A DNA stretch of 64,000 nt from assembly GCA_958510875.1 (NCBI GenBank), contig OY294070.1, positions 118,462,703 through 118,526,702 of the forward strand, read 5' to 3'. Position 1 is the first letter of the stretch, and the number at the start of each line of letters is the position of its first letter. The translations under genes and the position numbers were made by a program. The stretch comes from Endomychus coccineus (Eukaryota; Arthropoda; Insecta; Coleoptera; Endomychidae). The notes under the pieces are model-generated. The model was not told where the DNA came from and made no database searches. It worked only from the letters and a program-made list of their open reading frames with translations. Shown here one piece after another: positions 35,291 to 46,060 of the stretch.

Positions 35291-35880
35291 TAGCTTTCGA
35301 TTTTTTGGAGAATCACTGATGCTACTGCACTTGCTGCAGGCTCTTCAATATCGCTTGGAATATCTGAATCGGACATATTTAAGGATAAAACAGAAACAAA
35401 TAATGAAAAGCTGATGTTAAATTTCAAATTGACTAGCACCCACCAGTTGATTCTAGGCTCATGAATTACGAAAATTAACGAAAGAATTACGATTTTAAAG
35501 GATATTATCGAAATCAGAAAAAGTCTTATATGTAATACATATAAGGGGACGCATACTATGTACGTGCTGCAATGAAATTTCAATTCACTTTTCCACAAAA
35601 AATCTCAATGATGCAGTTCTTTTGAGAATTTTGTTTGTATTAGTTGAAAAAATGATTCCAAAAACACGTTACAGCACGTTCCTAGATCAACGTTTTACCT
35701 TTCTTTTGATACCCAATATATTCCTATTGGACATAGAATGGTTCAAATTCTAAGGGTAGGAATTGCCCCCCTGCATCTACCGCGGTACCATCTGAAGAGC
35801 ACTGGAAAGTGCTGCCGCAGACCAAATACATGAAGTGATGCAAACACGTTTAATTCTTCTGATCATATTATTAACCCTTA
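35291..35880. other. Unassigned stretch, may include the LINE 5' UTR
   Basis: No coding similarity was seen. The 5' end of the following LINE could not be placed. Its untranslated leader probably starts somewhere between 35640 and 35900. Confidence 0.4.
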
Positions 35881-35969
35881 AAGACTATGCCGAACTAACG
35901 TAGCTAACGGACGTGATTTCGCGAGCTCCAGTATTTTATAAAGTTTTTAAGTGTTTAAATTTAAAAAAA

Positions 35970-36785
35970 ATGGTATACACAACTCGAGGGGAAGCTAGTA
36001 AACAACAGGATGTTCCTAGATCTCAAGGTATGTTACCTGATGATTTGAAAATATTACTAAACAGTGTAATTGAAGAATATACAACACCTTTAATGAACGA
36101 AATAGTCAAACTCCGTCAAGAAATTCTTAATATAAAGGAAAGTAATATTGACTTGATTAAACTGCTTACAAAAATAAATAGTAATCAGCATTCAGAACTT
36201 TCTGAAAATGAAAATGAAAATAATTGTAGTCTCGATTATAATAACGTGGATGTGAAATGTAATTTAAATGATTCATTACCATCGGACTCTTCAGATAATA
36301 CAGCTATTAATCTGGATATTAAAAAACCAATAAAGAAAAGGTTAAGAAAGAAACAATCTACAAAGGAAGTGGTGAAATCTAAACACATGAAAAACCAATG
36401 TGCAAATAATCAATCGATAAATAATCTTCCAACAAATAAAAAATCTAAAGAAAAAGTGGAAATAATAATTGGAAAGAATACAGACAAACTGGAAGCAGAT
36501 GCCGAATTTACAGCTGCGGAACGTAGACTGTGGATATACGTAGGACGATGTCGATCAACGGTGACTTCAGAAGGTGTACAATCCTACCTGGAACAACGTG
36601 CACCGGGATACAAATTCGAAGTGACCAAGCTAGATACTAAAGGTGAAAATGCTGCTTTTAGGGTTGGTGCTGATCTCAAACTAGCTGATAAATTGTATGC
36701 TCCCTCCTTCTGGCCAAATGATACCTTAATCAAAAGGTACACATTTTTTCGATCCAAAAGAATCAATAGGGTTCAGTCATTCTAA
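35970..36785 (+). CDS. LINE ORF1 protein (271 aa)
   Basis: The start is the ATG at 35970, preceded by an A-run. Starting at 35913 would need a non-ATG codon. Residues ~10-65 (DDLKILLNSVIEEYTTPLMN then EIVKLRQEILNIKESN) look like a coiled coil for self-association. The middle (~95-150) is very basic and Asn-rich (KKPIKKRLRKKQSTKEVVKS), likely RNA-binding. The C-terminal ~85 residues, from RRLWIYVGRCRSTVTSEGVQ through PSFWPNDTLIKRYTFFRSKR, form a conserved domain seen in insect LINE ORF1 proteins. There is no zinc knuckle. ORF1 proteins coat element RNA in ribonucleoprotein particles. The stop at 36783-36785 lies inside the open frame of ORF2. Confidence 0.75.
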   Translation: MVYTTRGEASKQQDVPRSQGMLPDDLKILLNSVIEEYTTPLMNEIVKLRQEILNIKESNIDLIKLLTKINSNQHSELSENENENNCSLDYNNVDVKCNLNDSLPSDSSDNTAINLDIKKPIKKRLRKKQSTKEVVKSKHMKNQCANNQSINNLPTNKKSKEKVEIIIGKNTDKLEADAEFTAAERRLWIYVGRCRSTVTSEGVQSYLEQRAPGYKFEVTKLDTKGENAAFRVGADLKLADKLYAPSFWPNDTLIKRYTFFRSKRINRVQSF

Positions 36786-39591
36786 AAGTAATGTACTTAA
36801 ATATAAACAAACACCTCCTAATATTATTAAACAAATAAATATTTTCTACATAAATATACAGTCATTATTTAAAAAAATCAATGAACTAGAAAATTATATT
36901 TCTGAAAATAATATTGACATAATTTGTTTGGCAGAAGTATGGTTAATGGAAAATGAATTACTTAATACAAAATTTCCTAGTATGTACTTGGCGGCCTATT
37001 TCTGTAGAGAAAAAATCAAACATGGAGGTGTATGCATATTTGTAAAGAAATCTTTTAAAACAAAAAATTATAATGCTTGTAGCATGTCGACAGAAGTCGA
37101 TGCAGAATTTGCTGCAATTGAATTACTGGAATTTAATATCATAATTGTAATTTCATATAGGTCACCAAATGGAAATCTGGCGGTTTATTTTGAAAAATTA
37201 AATAGCTTACTTGAACAGCTTCCGTTGGATAAACGTATTTTGGTTTGTGGCGATTTCAATATTAACTTCAAATATCAGGATAGGAGTGTAATTAATTGTC
37301 GGGATACTTTCCTAAGTTATGATTTGAGGGATATGGTGCACGTCGATACGAGGGTTACAAATAGAAGTAATACTAGAATTGATAACGCTTTCACAAACAT
37401 GCCTGATGACATGTTTTGTGTGAAAGTACATGATCCCCAATTTTCTGATCACAAAGCTATTTTACTTAACATAAAAATTGAACATTCCACTCACACTACA
37501 CCCATATGCAGACCGCTAACTGAATCGGGAAAAATCGAGTTCCATTCTAAAGTTTGTAACATAGATTGGAGCCAATTTTACAGCGAAAGCTGTCCCAATT
37601 TGCAAGCAAATGTCCTTATAAATACCCTCTCAAATATACATAAAAAATGTTTCATAGAAAAGAAAGTTAACTTGTTGCCATTAAAATGTGAATGGTATAA
37701 TAATAAATTAAGAGATATGAAACGTAATCTATCTACATTGCAAATTATCGCTCAAGCTTCTAATACTGAAATTAATAAAAATATGTATAAAGAATATAAA
37801 AAACAATATAAATGGGCAATAAATAAGTCAAAAATCACTTTCAATGACAATTATATTAATAATTCAAAAAACAAGCAAAAAGCAGCATGGGCAATTATAA
37901 ATAATAATAAACTTAATAAAAAATCTTGTTCTAATAATTCACAATTAAGTGCTGATGAATTTGCTAATCACTTTATTAACAAGATTAATGATTTAATGAA
38001 AAATTTCAATATCAAAGATAATACTGATTTTTCTGCCTTTCTTCAAAAGAAAAAAATGCCTCGCAATTCATTCTTTCTTAGGCCCGTGGAACACAATGAA
38101 ATATCACAAATCATAAAAAATTTAAAAAACTCAAAGTCAAGAGATTTTTATGGTCTTGAAGCTGAAACTATAAAATGTGTAGCCGATATTTTAATCAAAC
38201 CGATAGCTGAATTGATAAATAATTGTTTCCTTCATGCAACTTATCCGGAATGCTTAAAAATATCTTTAGTATCTCCAGTTTTTAAAAAAGGTTCTCAGGC
38301 TGATTATGATTCATATCGACCTATTTCGATTATACCAGTTGTGGCAAAAATTTTTGAAACTGCTTTAAAAAACAGACTAATAAATTACTTAGAAGCTTTT
38401 AATATCTTAGATGAATCACAATATGGCTATAGAACAGGAAAATCGACGACAAGTGCTTTAACTAATATATGTGAAAAAATTTTAGAATCCTTTGAGAAGA
38501 AAGAAGAATGCACTGCTCGTTTTTATGATTTATCCAGTGCCTTCGATACGGTGCGTCATGATCTATTACTGCAAAAATTGAATTATTACGGAATTAGAGG
38601 TAAAAGCCTTAAACTTTTCGAAAGCTACTTAAATAATAGAATGCAGAGCGTTAAATATGAAGGCAATATCTCCGCTAAGCATTTGGTAAAATTTGGTGTA
38701 CCGCAAGGCTCCATTTTAGGTCCTATTCTGTTTTTGGTTTATTTGAATGACATGTTCTCTGTTTTACCAGATAATGTACACCCAACGGCTTATGCGGATG
38801 ATTCCTCAGTCTTCACAAGCAATGAAAGTAAAGATATCACAAAATCCACAATAAAAGCATCTGAACAAAACCTTTTCAAATGGTTTTATTGCAACTATCT
38901 CACTTTGAACTTGAGTAAAACGGAAACTTTAAATTTTTCTTTAATATCCTCAAAATATAAAAGTGAAGCATCCGTAAAGCTTTTGGGCGTATACTTAGAT
39001 AGTTCTTTAAATTGGCAAGATCATATTAACTACACATCAAAAAGGCTTTCAACTTCTATTTATGTACTCAGAAGATTGGGGTGTTCTGTTTCACTTGAAT
39101 CCAGAAAAATGGCCTACTTTGCGATCTTTCATAATGTAGTGACATACTCTATTTTATTATGGGGAGGTTCTTGTCACGCTGAACAATTATTTTTGTTACA
39201 AAAAAAGGCGGTAAGAGTATTGTTGCAAGTTGGACAAAGGGAGCACTGTAGACCATTGTTTGCAAAAATTGGCATAATGACATTGCCATGCTGTTTTATA
39301 TTTCAGTGTTTATTGTATGTGAGACGGCGTGGCAATGATGAGAAAAGGAAAGATGTCCATTCCTATGATACAAGGTGTGGTAGTCAGCTGATATTACCTA
39401 GATACAGATTGTCCAAAACATTAAATTCACATGTCTATTTGTCTCTGAAATTTTACAATAAACTGCCAGATTACATAAAAGATGAAAAAATAACTTTTAG
39501 CATTTTTAAAATAAAAATAAAAAGATTTCTTTTGAATAAATGTTTTTATTCTCACCTTGAATTTTTGCATTATGATTTTAAACATTTTTAG
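36733..39591 (+). CDS. LINE ORF2: APE endonuclease and reverse transcriptase
   Basis: The frame is open from the stop near 36727 to 39591, about 950 codons. The first ATG is at 36946, after the start of the endonuclease (YINIQSLFKKINELENYI, then DIICLAEVWL), so ORF2 is probably reached by frameshift or reinitiation from ORF1, which it overlaps by about 50 bp. Endonuclease blocks: VISYRSPNGN, LVCGDFNINF, DPQFSDHKAILL. RT blocks: LVSPVFKKG, YRPISIIPVVAKIFE, GYRTGKSTT, FYDLSSAFDTV (motif A), GVPQGSILGPILFLVYLND (motif B), TAYADDSSVF (motif C, intact YADD) and LNLSKTETLNF. The C-terminal region carries LLWGGSCHAEQLFLLQKKAV and SYDTR. No RNase H or knuckle is present, consistent with a jockey-clade element. 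No disabling mutation was seen. Confidence 0.85.
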   Translation, partial: KGTHFFDPKESIGFSHSKSNVLKYKQTPPNIIKQINIFYINIQSLFKKINELENYISENNIDIICLAEVWLMENELLNTKFPSMYLAAYFCREKIKHGGVCIFVKKSFKTKNYNACSMSTEVDAEFAAIELLEFNIIIVISYRSPNGNLAVYFEKLNSLLEQLPLDKRILVCGDFNINFKYQDRSVINCRDTFLSYDLRDMVHVDTRVTNRSNTRIDNAFTNMPDDMFCVKVHDPQFSDHKAILLNIKIEHSTHTTPICRPLTESGKIEFHSKVCNIDWSQFYSESCPNLQANVLINTLSNIHKKCFIEKKVNLLPLKCEWYNNKLRDMKRNLSTLQIIAQASNTEINKNMYKEYKKQYKWAINKSKITFNDNYINNSKNKQKAAWAIINNNKLNKKSCSNNSQLSADEFANHFINKINDLMKNFNIKDNTDFSAFLQKKKMPRNSFFLRPVEHNEISQIIKNLKNSKSRDFYGLEAETIKCVADILIKPIAELINNCFLHATYPECLKISLVSPVFKKGSQADYDSYRPISIIPVVAKIFETALKNRLINYLEAFNILDESQYGYRTGKSTTSALTNICEKILESFEKKEECTARFYDLSSAFDTVRHDLLLQKLNYYGIRGKSLKLFESYLNNRMQSVKYEGNISAKHLVKFGVPQGSILGPILFLVYLNDMFSVLPDNVHPTAYADDSSVFTSNESKDITKSTIKASEQNLFKWFYCNYLTLNLSKTETLNFSLISSKYKSEASVKLLGVYLDSSLNWQDHINYTSKRLSTSIYVLRRLGCSVSLESRKMAYFAIFHNVVTYSILLWGGSCHAEQLFLLQKKAVRVLLQVGQREHCRPLFAKIGIMTLPCCFIFQCLLYVRRRGNDEKRKDVHSYDTRCGSQLILPRYRLSKTLNSHVYLSLKFYNKLPDYIKDEKITFSIFKIKIKRFLLNKCFYSHLEFLHYDFKHF

Positions 39592-39919
39592 TGATTTACA
39601 ACATAATATGCTATATTTTATTGAAAATTATTATGGAATGAATGACAATTTTAATTCGTTGTGTTAGTTTTAATATGTAATTTATGTATTGTGTAAATAT
39701 ATGTAAATGTAAATATTTTAATTTTAAATTTTTAATGTGTACTGTCATGTTTTAGTGGTGTTTCTCTTATATAGACAAAGTGGCTTTCTACATGTTAGAC
39801 ATGAATTTTATTGAATAGTATTAAAATTAAATGCCTTGTATTGACTTGTCCTATCTATTCTCTGTAAATAGCAAATGGATCAATAAATTATTCTATTCTA
39901 TTCTATTCTATTCTCTATG

Positions 39920-40960
39920 CAGCAATATTATTCTATGAAGGCACTTCCAAGACTATTTAATTCAGTTCAAAATAATCTTCCAGTTGTGAGAATATCATTA
40001 TAATTTGGAATTTCTACGCGGTTGAAATGATGTTCCAATTTTACAATTTGCGTGCAAAGCCATTTTTTTTCTTCACCTGAGTAAGTAGATATTTTGAACG
40101 TCAGTCGTATTTTTTTTCGTATTTTTCGGATAGTCTAGTCTACGATGCAGAACTGCGTAATTATATTGCAAGCGTACCATAATTTCGAGAGGGATTGAAT
40201 CGACAGTGTAGTCACTTCTATTGAAGACAATTTATTGTGAAACTTACTTTCTAAATTAGAGGTTCATCTACACAGATATAACGTCAGTTCGGTTGGGATG
40301 CTTAGCGTTTCACCAAGATTATAATACACTTCATCATTATTGTTAAAATTGTAATTATGCCTAATAATACACGTCAAAAATATGGTATCTCGTTCTATAA
40401 TACATGCAATTTGTACACTTAATTTGCAAACGAGTAATCAATCCAGCTGTTTAAACGGAATTTTTACATATCCTTTTCTCACATTAATTATTCATGCTCG
40501 GATTGTAGAATAATTATCATCTTCCCAACATAAATGATATTATGTCACATTATCCTCGTAGACATGCAAAGATTATCTCATAGATTGGAAATGTTACAAG
40601 AGTAAGCTATTTTTATAGTTAACTAGAGCAATGTAGAACATCAATGCAACCATTTTATTTGCTTGAATGTTATAATCAACTTTCATTTTCATTAAAGTAA
40701 CCCCTTTTTTGCTTTCGTCTTGAATAAATCATTTCTTATTTGTTTCGGTTTCGTAATTCAATAAACCAATAAATGATATTGTTGAAACTACAATACTTTT
40801 AACAATTTGGATGATTGGGGTTGTTTCAGTTATTTTGGTTCTTATTAAATCTATATAATATTGGTTGATTGGTAAATACAAGTTGGTAGATTCCCGCATA
40901 CGACTGTATACAGTCCTCCTATGCCCAGATAGTTATTTTAGTCAATAATTTTGATATCGT
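39920..40960. other. Unassigned AT-rich stretch
   Basis: No gene or repeat was recognised. Confidence 0.45.
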
Positions 40961-40964
40961 CGTT

Positions 40965-41665
40965 CCTCGGAAACCATCTTTATGTTTTTGTACTGTTTAA
41001 TTTACGTGGACCGTTTCTTTAGGTGGCCGGAAGCCTTGCCGATAGCAGATATTCGCGGTTAAACCATTGCAACGGCATTAATTAATGGCTGGGTTTCAAG
41101 ATTCGGGTATCCGGGAAAATGTATTACTGATCAGGGAACACAGTTTGAGGCGTCATTATTTGGAGGCCTACGCAAAATATTGGGGATTCAACGAAATCGA
41201 ACTCCAGCTACCTGCAATCTAATGGCACGGTGGAACGGTTCCATCGCTTCATGAATCAAAATGTTGGGCTGAAAGCTTCCTATAATGTTACTGTGAGTTC
41301 GAATGCTTTTCAGGGAGGATCTGGGTTCTTCAACAGCGGAATTAGCTTATGGTACGTCAGATAGTTTGCCTGGAGGTTTTCTATATATGGCCAAAGGTAC
41401 CCGGTTGTCTTGGACACAGTTTTGTGTGAACGCATGAATAAACTCATTCCTGTTCAGTGCAAACATCATGGACAGAGGACCTGTTTTATTGTCCAAGCTG
41501 TCAAGTCATGTGGTTCTGTGTTTGTTAGACGAGACTACGTCAAAAGCTCTTCACAGCCACTGTATGATGGTCCATAGGAGAGAACGAAAATCAGATCTCA
41601 ATAGACCGATTAAGACGAGCTTTCATAACCAATGAATGTCTTGATCCAAATGCTGGAGAATATAA
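40965..41665 (+). pseudogene. Gypsy-type LTR retrotransposon integrase relic
   Basis: Plus-strand frames give VDRFFRWPEALPIADI (usually D-R-F-S-R-W-P), ALINGWVSRFGYPGKC, and ITDQGTQFEASLF carrying the second catalytic Asp. After a frameshift near 41200, SNGTVERFHRFMNQ carries the catalytic Glu. Further on come ELAYGTSDSLPG, SSSQPLYDGP and ISIDRLRRAF, the C-terminal region of Gypsy integrases. No LTR, gag or RT was found nearby. Frameshifts and stops show a decayed fragment. Confidence 0.8.
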
Positions 41666-42265
41666 CACAAAACATAGCAGTGGCGCAAAGTCCACGAAAG
41701 AGGTTTCTACATTGTTTACCCCTAAATTGTGCAGTTTCGGCAATGCTCCCGGTCCCAGTGGGGACAAGGAGCAATTAACTCTGGCGCAATGACCTTATTA
41801 GTCAACAGAGCCAAATATCAACAGCAAATTAGATTTCTTTTGAGAGCCAAATTTCTTAAACTTAAACTATGTAGGTAGATACCCTGTTTATTAGAATAAT
41901 TGAGTTTTAAGACTTAATTAAAATATAGGTATGCTGAATATTACTTGATATCATACTTAATGATATTATTATTTGTGAAAATTAAAGGGTATCCATAAAA
42001 TCAAATCATGACAATGACACAACACTTATTGTCAACAATGGCCTTTCACCTCCTTCTAAAATTTGAATCCGTTAGGTTTTTGTGTTGTTTTTAATTTTAG
42101 GCACGATTCGAGGTTCTCATCAATAAAACTACTTGAAAACTTTTGTTCCCATGAATATTTAGAACCGAAAAGAGGAAGAACAGCAAACGCTAGTTTTTTC
42201 AACACATCATTATGAGTCAAGAAAACTATTCCAGAAGTTCACATTTGTTGTTCTCCAATATTTCG
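41666..42265. other. Unassigned stretch
   Basis: No recognisable gene or element. It could include the 3' remainder of the Gypsy relic, but no LTR could be defined. Confidence 0.4.
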
Positions 42266-42269
42266 ATAT

Positions 42270-42840
42270 CCATGCTCTGGATCACCACCAACAGCACCCT
42301 CTCATGGGACGATCATGTGAGGTCAATTGTGAGAACCGCTTCACAGAACTTGGTTTTCTAGTCCGTGCCAAGAGCTCCTCTTAATCTACAAAGCATAGGT
42401 TCGACCTGTCCTGGAGTACTGTTCACATATTTGAAGTTCGGCATCCAAATATATGTTGAAGCTCTTGGATTTTATCCAGAAGAGAGCTATTCTTCTGATT
42501 GATGATGTCACACTTACGAATTCATTATCCTCTTTAGAACATCGTAGAAAGGTGGGCGATCTCTCCCTTTTCTATAGATATTTTCATGATCGGTGCTCAT
42601 CAGAAATCTCGTCTGTTGTTTCACCACGAGAGATTCCAGATAGGAGGACTAGACGAGTTTAAACTAGTCAACCCTTCATTGTCAAGCTTGAGAACTGCCG
42701 AACCTTCGAACGGGGAAGTTGTAGAACTCTTTGCCTAGTGCAGTCTTTCCTTATGCCTATAACCTCCATTATCTTCTAGAAAAATTCGAATGCATATCAC
42801 CCATTTCAAAACTAGTTTTTTATACGATTTATCCAGAGTA
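42270..42840 (+). pseudogene. LINE ORF2 C-terminal tail (best copy of its family)
   Basis: TTNSTLSWDDHVRSIVRTAS, EALGFYPEESYSSD, and then an open frame at 42453-42662 with SLSSLEHRRKVGDLSLFYRY and SSEISSVVSPREIPDRRTRR, continuing as QPFIVKLENCRT and ending near 42800. It shares these blocks with the tails at 22.5 and 27.9 kb. This one has the fewest disruptions in the central block, but it lacks the RT core and has frameshifts. It is 5'-truncated. Confidence 0.7.
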
Positions 42841-45800
42841 TTTTGGAATTTACCAATACAGTGTTTAAAGAGATCATTCCGCTTTGGCTTAATTAAGTAT
42901 ATCTATCCACCTATCAAATCAAATTACTGGTATTTATGATTAATATATCTTTTAAACGATAATTATTCTAATCGAGTTAAGTTCTAGCTGACTTTATAAT
43001 TTTTCAAGAGAGACCATCGATTCAGTAATTTTTTTAGAATTGACTATAGATCTCTGAAGGTTGAGATCAAATTTCAACATTCGTGATGATAGTTGAATAT
43101 GTGTCATTAATATTGGGTTCTTTGATATATGGAAGCGTCAAATATAACGATTAGGTAATCTCAATTATCGGATTTGACTTGATTGTAGTTTTTGTATATT
43201 TATATATTTATATTTTGACTATATGGCAGGAAAACCTAGAATTATCTTAGAATGGAGAGGAAGTAGGCATTGGAATTTCACACCGGTTAAGTCCCACCAT
43301 CAGAAAAACTAGCTGTACTATAGATAGATCATCAGTTAATAGTTAGAAGGCACGAATTTTCCATACGATTATAATACCATTTCTGGTCATAGGTCTAGTA
43401 CCTGTTTATTAGAAATACAACCAACCACGTGCGAGATCTAGCAACCTATTTTTAATAATCAACTCTTCTCACCATTTTCTGAAACTTCCTTTCGTTTGAC
43501 ATACAGGAGAAAATAACTAGCAGCGTTATTTGCATGAAATCTCATACTAGAATTTCAGTAAAGTATACTTCTTGATTCACAGCCTCCTCTATCAGAGCAG
43601 ACTTTAAAAATACATACATTAAATGAATTTTGCAAAACCATTTGAATCATATATTCTCTAATGGGATTGATTTTTGAATCGATAATTGAAGTGAGGTTGT
43701 TGTTTTTTTTTGTTATGATATAACATACTCACACCTTGGAATGGAGGAAGCGGAACGGGTTGATCAAGTTACTATGCATATTCAGATATCTAATTAAAAT
43801 TAGATATTCAGAAGATTTGTTTTAATATGAATATAATGATACATAAATTCATTTATAGTTTCTAATTCTCAGATTGAAACTGCAAACAATGTAATAATTC
43901 CATAAAAATAAATAAACTTCTATCAACAACAGTTTCACGTTACAAGAATTGAATCAATATAATGGAATAAGACATTATTCAAGGATAAAGCATTTATTGA
44001 ATATAATGTTGTTGAGTTGATCCGAATGATGTTATTTGAAATTATAGGATATTTGCTTGAACTGACTTTTTCATTCAAGGTATTATACTCTATCTCTATT
44101 GATCATCTAAAAAATTGTTCACACTATGGATACACTATAACACTATAAAAAGAAACAATCACACTACTAAGAATACTATTAAAGTACATAGTACTTCAAC
44201 AGTATGTTTAGTGGGTGCTTGTTTCGTTTTAAAGCATCTAAAACGTTATTTAAAATGGTAGCAACTTATTTTACACATAAATTGAACTGAAGCTTACAGT
44301 CACAGGAGGGATATAACGTAAAGCGTTTAATGCAAAATAAAAAACATTATTTCTACATTATCAAAAGGTTGCCAAAATTTGTAATTTTTGTTTAAGAAAT
44401 ATACCACTTTCTACAACTTATTAAGAAACGTATTATGATCTTAATTCTGAGCACTACCTATTGAAATGAAAAAAATGGCATCGACAAATTATTTCTATGA
44501 TTGAATTGAATACAAGCCTTAATTTATTCATAGAAAATCAGGTGTTACATGTTATTGTTAAAATTTTCATATTTTTGCAAATTAACTTCTGATTACACTT
44601 AAAGTCCCAACTATAATTAATAGTACACAATTTTAGATATTTTAATGCAATCTTCATAATATCTTTTTATTCTGATTTCAATTCTATCAACTAATATCAC
44701 AATATATCCATTATAATTAATACCGAAAGAAAAGTTGCTTTAGTTTTGGTTAAAATTATATATATTGATTAACAAATTAACGAAACGCAACAAGGTCTTA
44801 TAAAATGTACAATTTTTATTTCTTAATAATTTAGAAAAGTTTAATGACTGTATATTTTAAGTAGAGACCAATTTTGGAAAGTTGAAAAATTTAAACTTGT
44901 AAAATATATTTGTAAACTTCAACTTAAAAATCAAAACAAATTAAGCGAGCTGGTATCAAACATTTACATTATATAAAGTGTTAATCTGCATCCCTCAAGT
45001 TTTTGTCAAAGTGTAACTTATCAAAATTCAGAGAAAGATATCAATTCTATTATCGAGGGATTATCTTAAGAGGTCTTGTATGTTTTATGAATTGCCTTCA
45101 ACTCTCCCTCACATTTTAAAATGAAATAATTTTCGAAAATATTTCACCTGGATTTCATCAACCAAGAGATTGATTCACCAATTATTGACCTTGCCTAGAT
45201 TTATTCTACTTGAATCAGTCTGAGAGAAGTTTCTTCACCTGCATTAAAAACTATGGATAATCAATATTCCATTGTTTCCTCTTCGATTGATTTGTAAATA
45301 TTGTTCCAAACTATATAAATAAAAAGGATAGAATGTCGATGTTGATATATTGTTATCGTTTACATAATAAACCAAAGTTGATAGCTAATTTTTTCATTTC
45401 GATTGGTCTTCAAGTGAACTCGATGGACCAGTAATATCAATGTCTAGTAAAATTCACACTATAATGGTATTAAATAGAACTGAAATGAGGCACGGTCAAT
45501 GTTTTGTTATCTCGTTATTTCTTAACTGCATTGTAATTTGAACGTATAAATATAAAGTGAAAGTATAATGTGCTATATCGAAATGGCAAAGTACATATTA
45601 AACTTGCAGTAACATTGAGAATGCATAAAACATTCGCTTGTGCTGTTGCTATGGTCATTTGAATATTATTACAGTTAATTCTGTGTCTATATAACATTGA
45701 CATCTGATAACTTACGTAAATCTATTCAAATGTTGCATCAATATTTAGGTATTTACCAGAAGTCTGCATGTTAACTGCATGGTCCTAATGTGAAAGATGT

Positions 45801-46050
45801 TGTAGTATTAGAGTAGAGGTCTTGAAGACAGGTTAGTAAACTTATCAAGCATTGTACGGAATACATTGGACAAAGCTGTTGGGCTAGACTAAAGCGCGAT
45901 TTGTAGTCACAGCGCAACAGATGGTTGGCTAAGCGGGTCAGGAGCACTGTCGGAACTGCAGAATTAGGGCTAAACAATGTAGAACCCTCTTTTGTCGTCT
46001 TGTCAACACGGTGCCCAACAGTCACTACACCAATCGCTCAATACTATAAA
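42841..46050. other. Long AT-rich stretch with no recognisable feature
   Basis: More than 3 kb without a recognisable gene, RNA or transposon. Very AT-rich with frequent stops in all frames. A short GC-richer block at about 45770-46050 precedes the Tc1/mariner element. It has a weak HCTEYIGQS reading that recalls a GIY-YIG core, too little to call. Confidence 0.45.
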
Positions 46051-46060
46051 GATATACATA

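Larger units (their letters stand above)
35880..39918 (+). mobile_element. Near-intact jockey-type LINE (ORF1 + ORF2, ATTCT tail)
   Basis: ORF1 and ORF2 are both open over their full expected content. An AATAAA lies near 39882, and the 3' end is a run of ATTCT repeats at 39889-39915, the kind of short tandem tail left by target-primed reverse transcription. The 5' boundary is approximate. No clear target duplication could be matched because the 5' end is undefined. It is the only LINE in the window that could still encode its whole machinery. Confidence 0.85.

Noticed and set aside
45780..46030. Possible GIY-YIG fragment (HCTEYIGQS reading)
   Set aside because: Only about nine residues fit and no flanking blocks of a Penelope nuclease are found.
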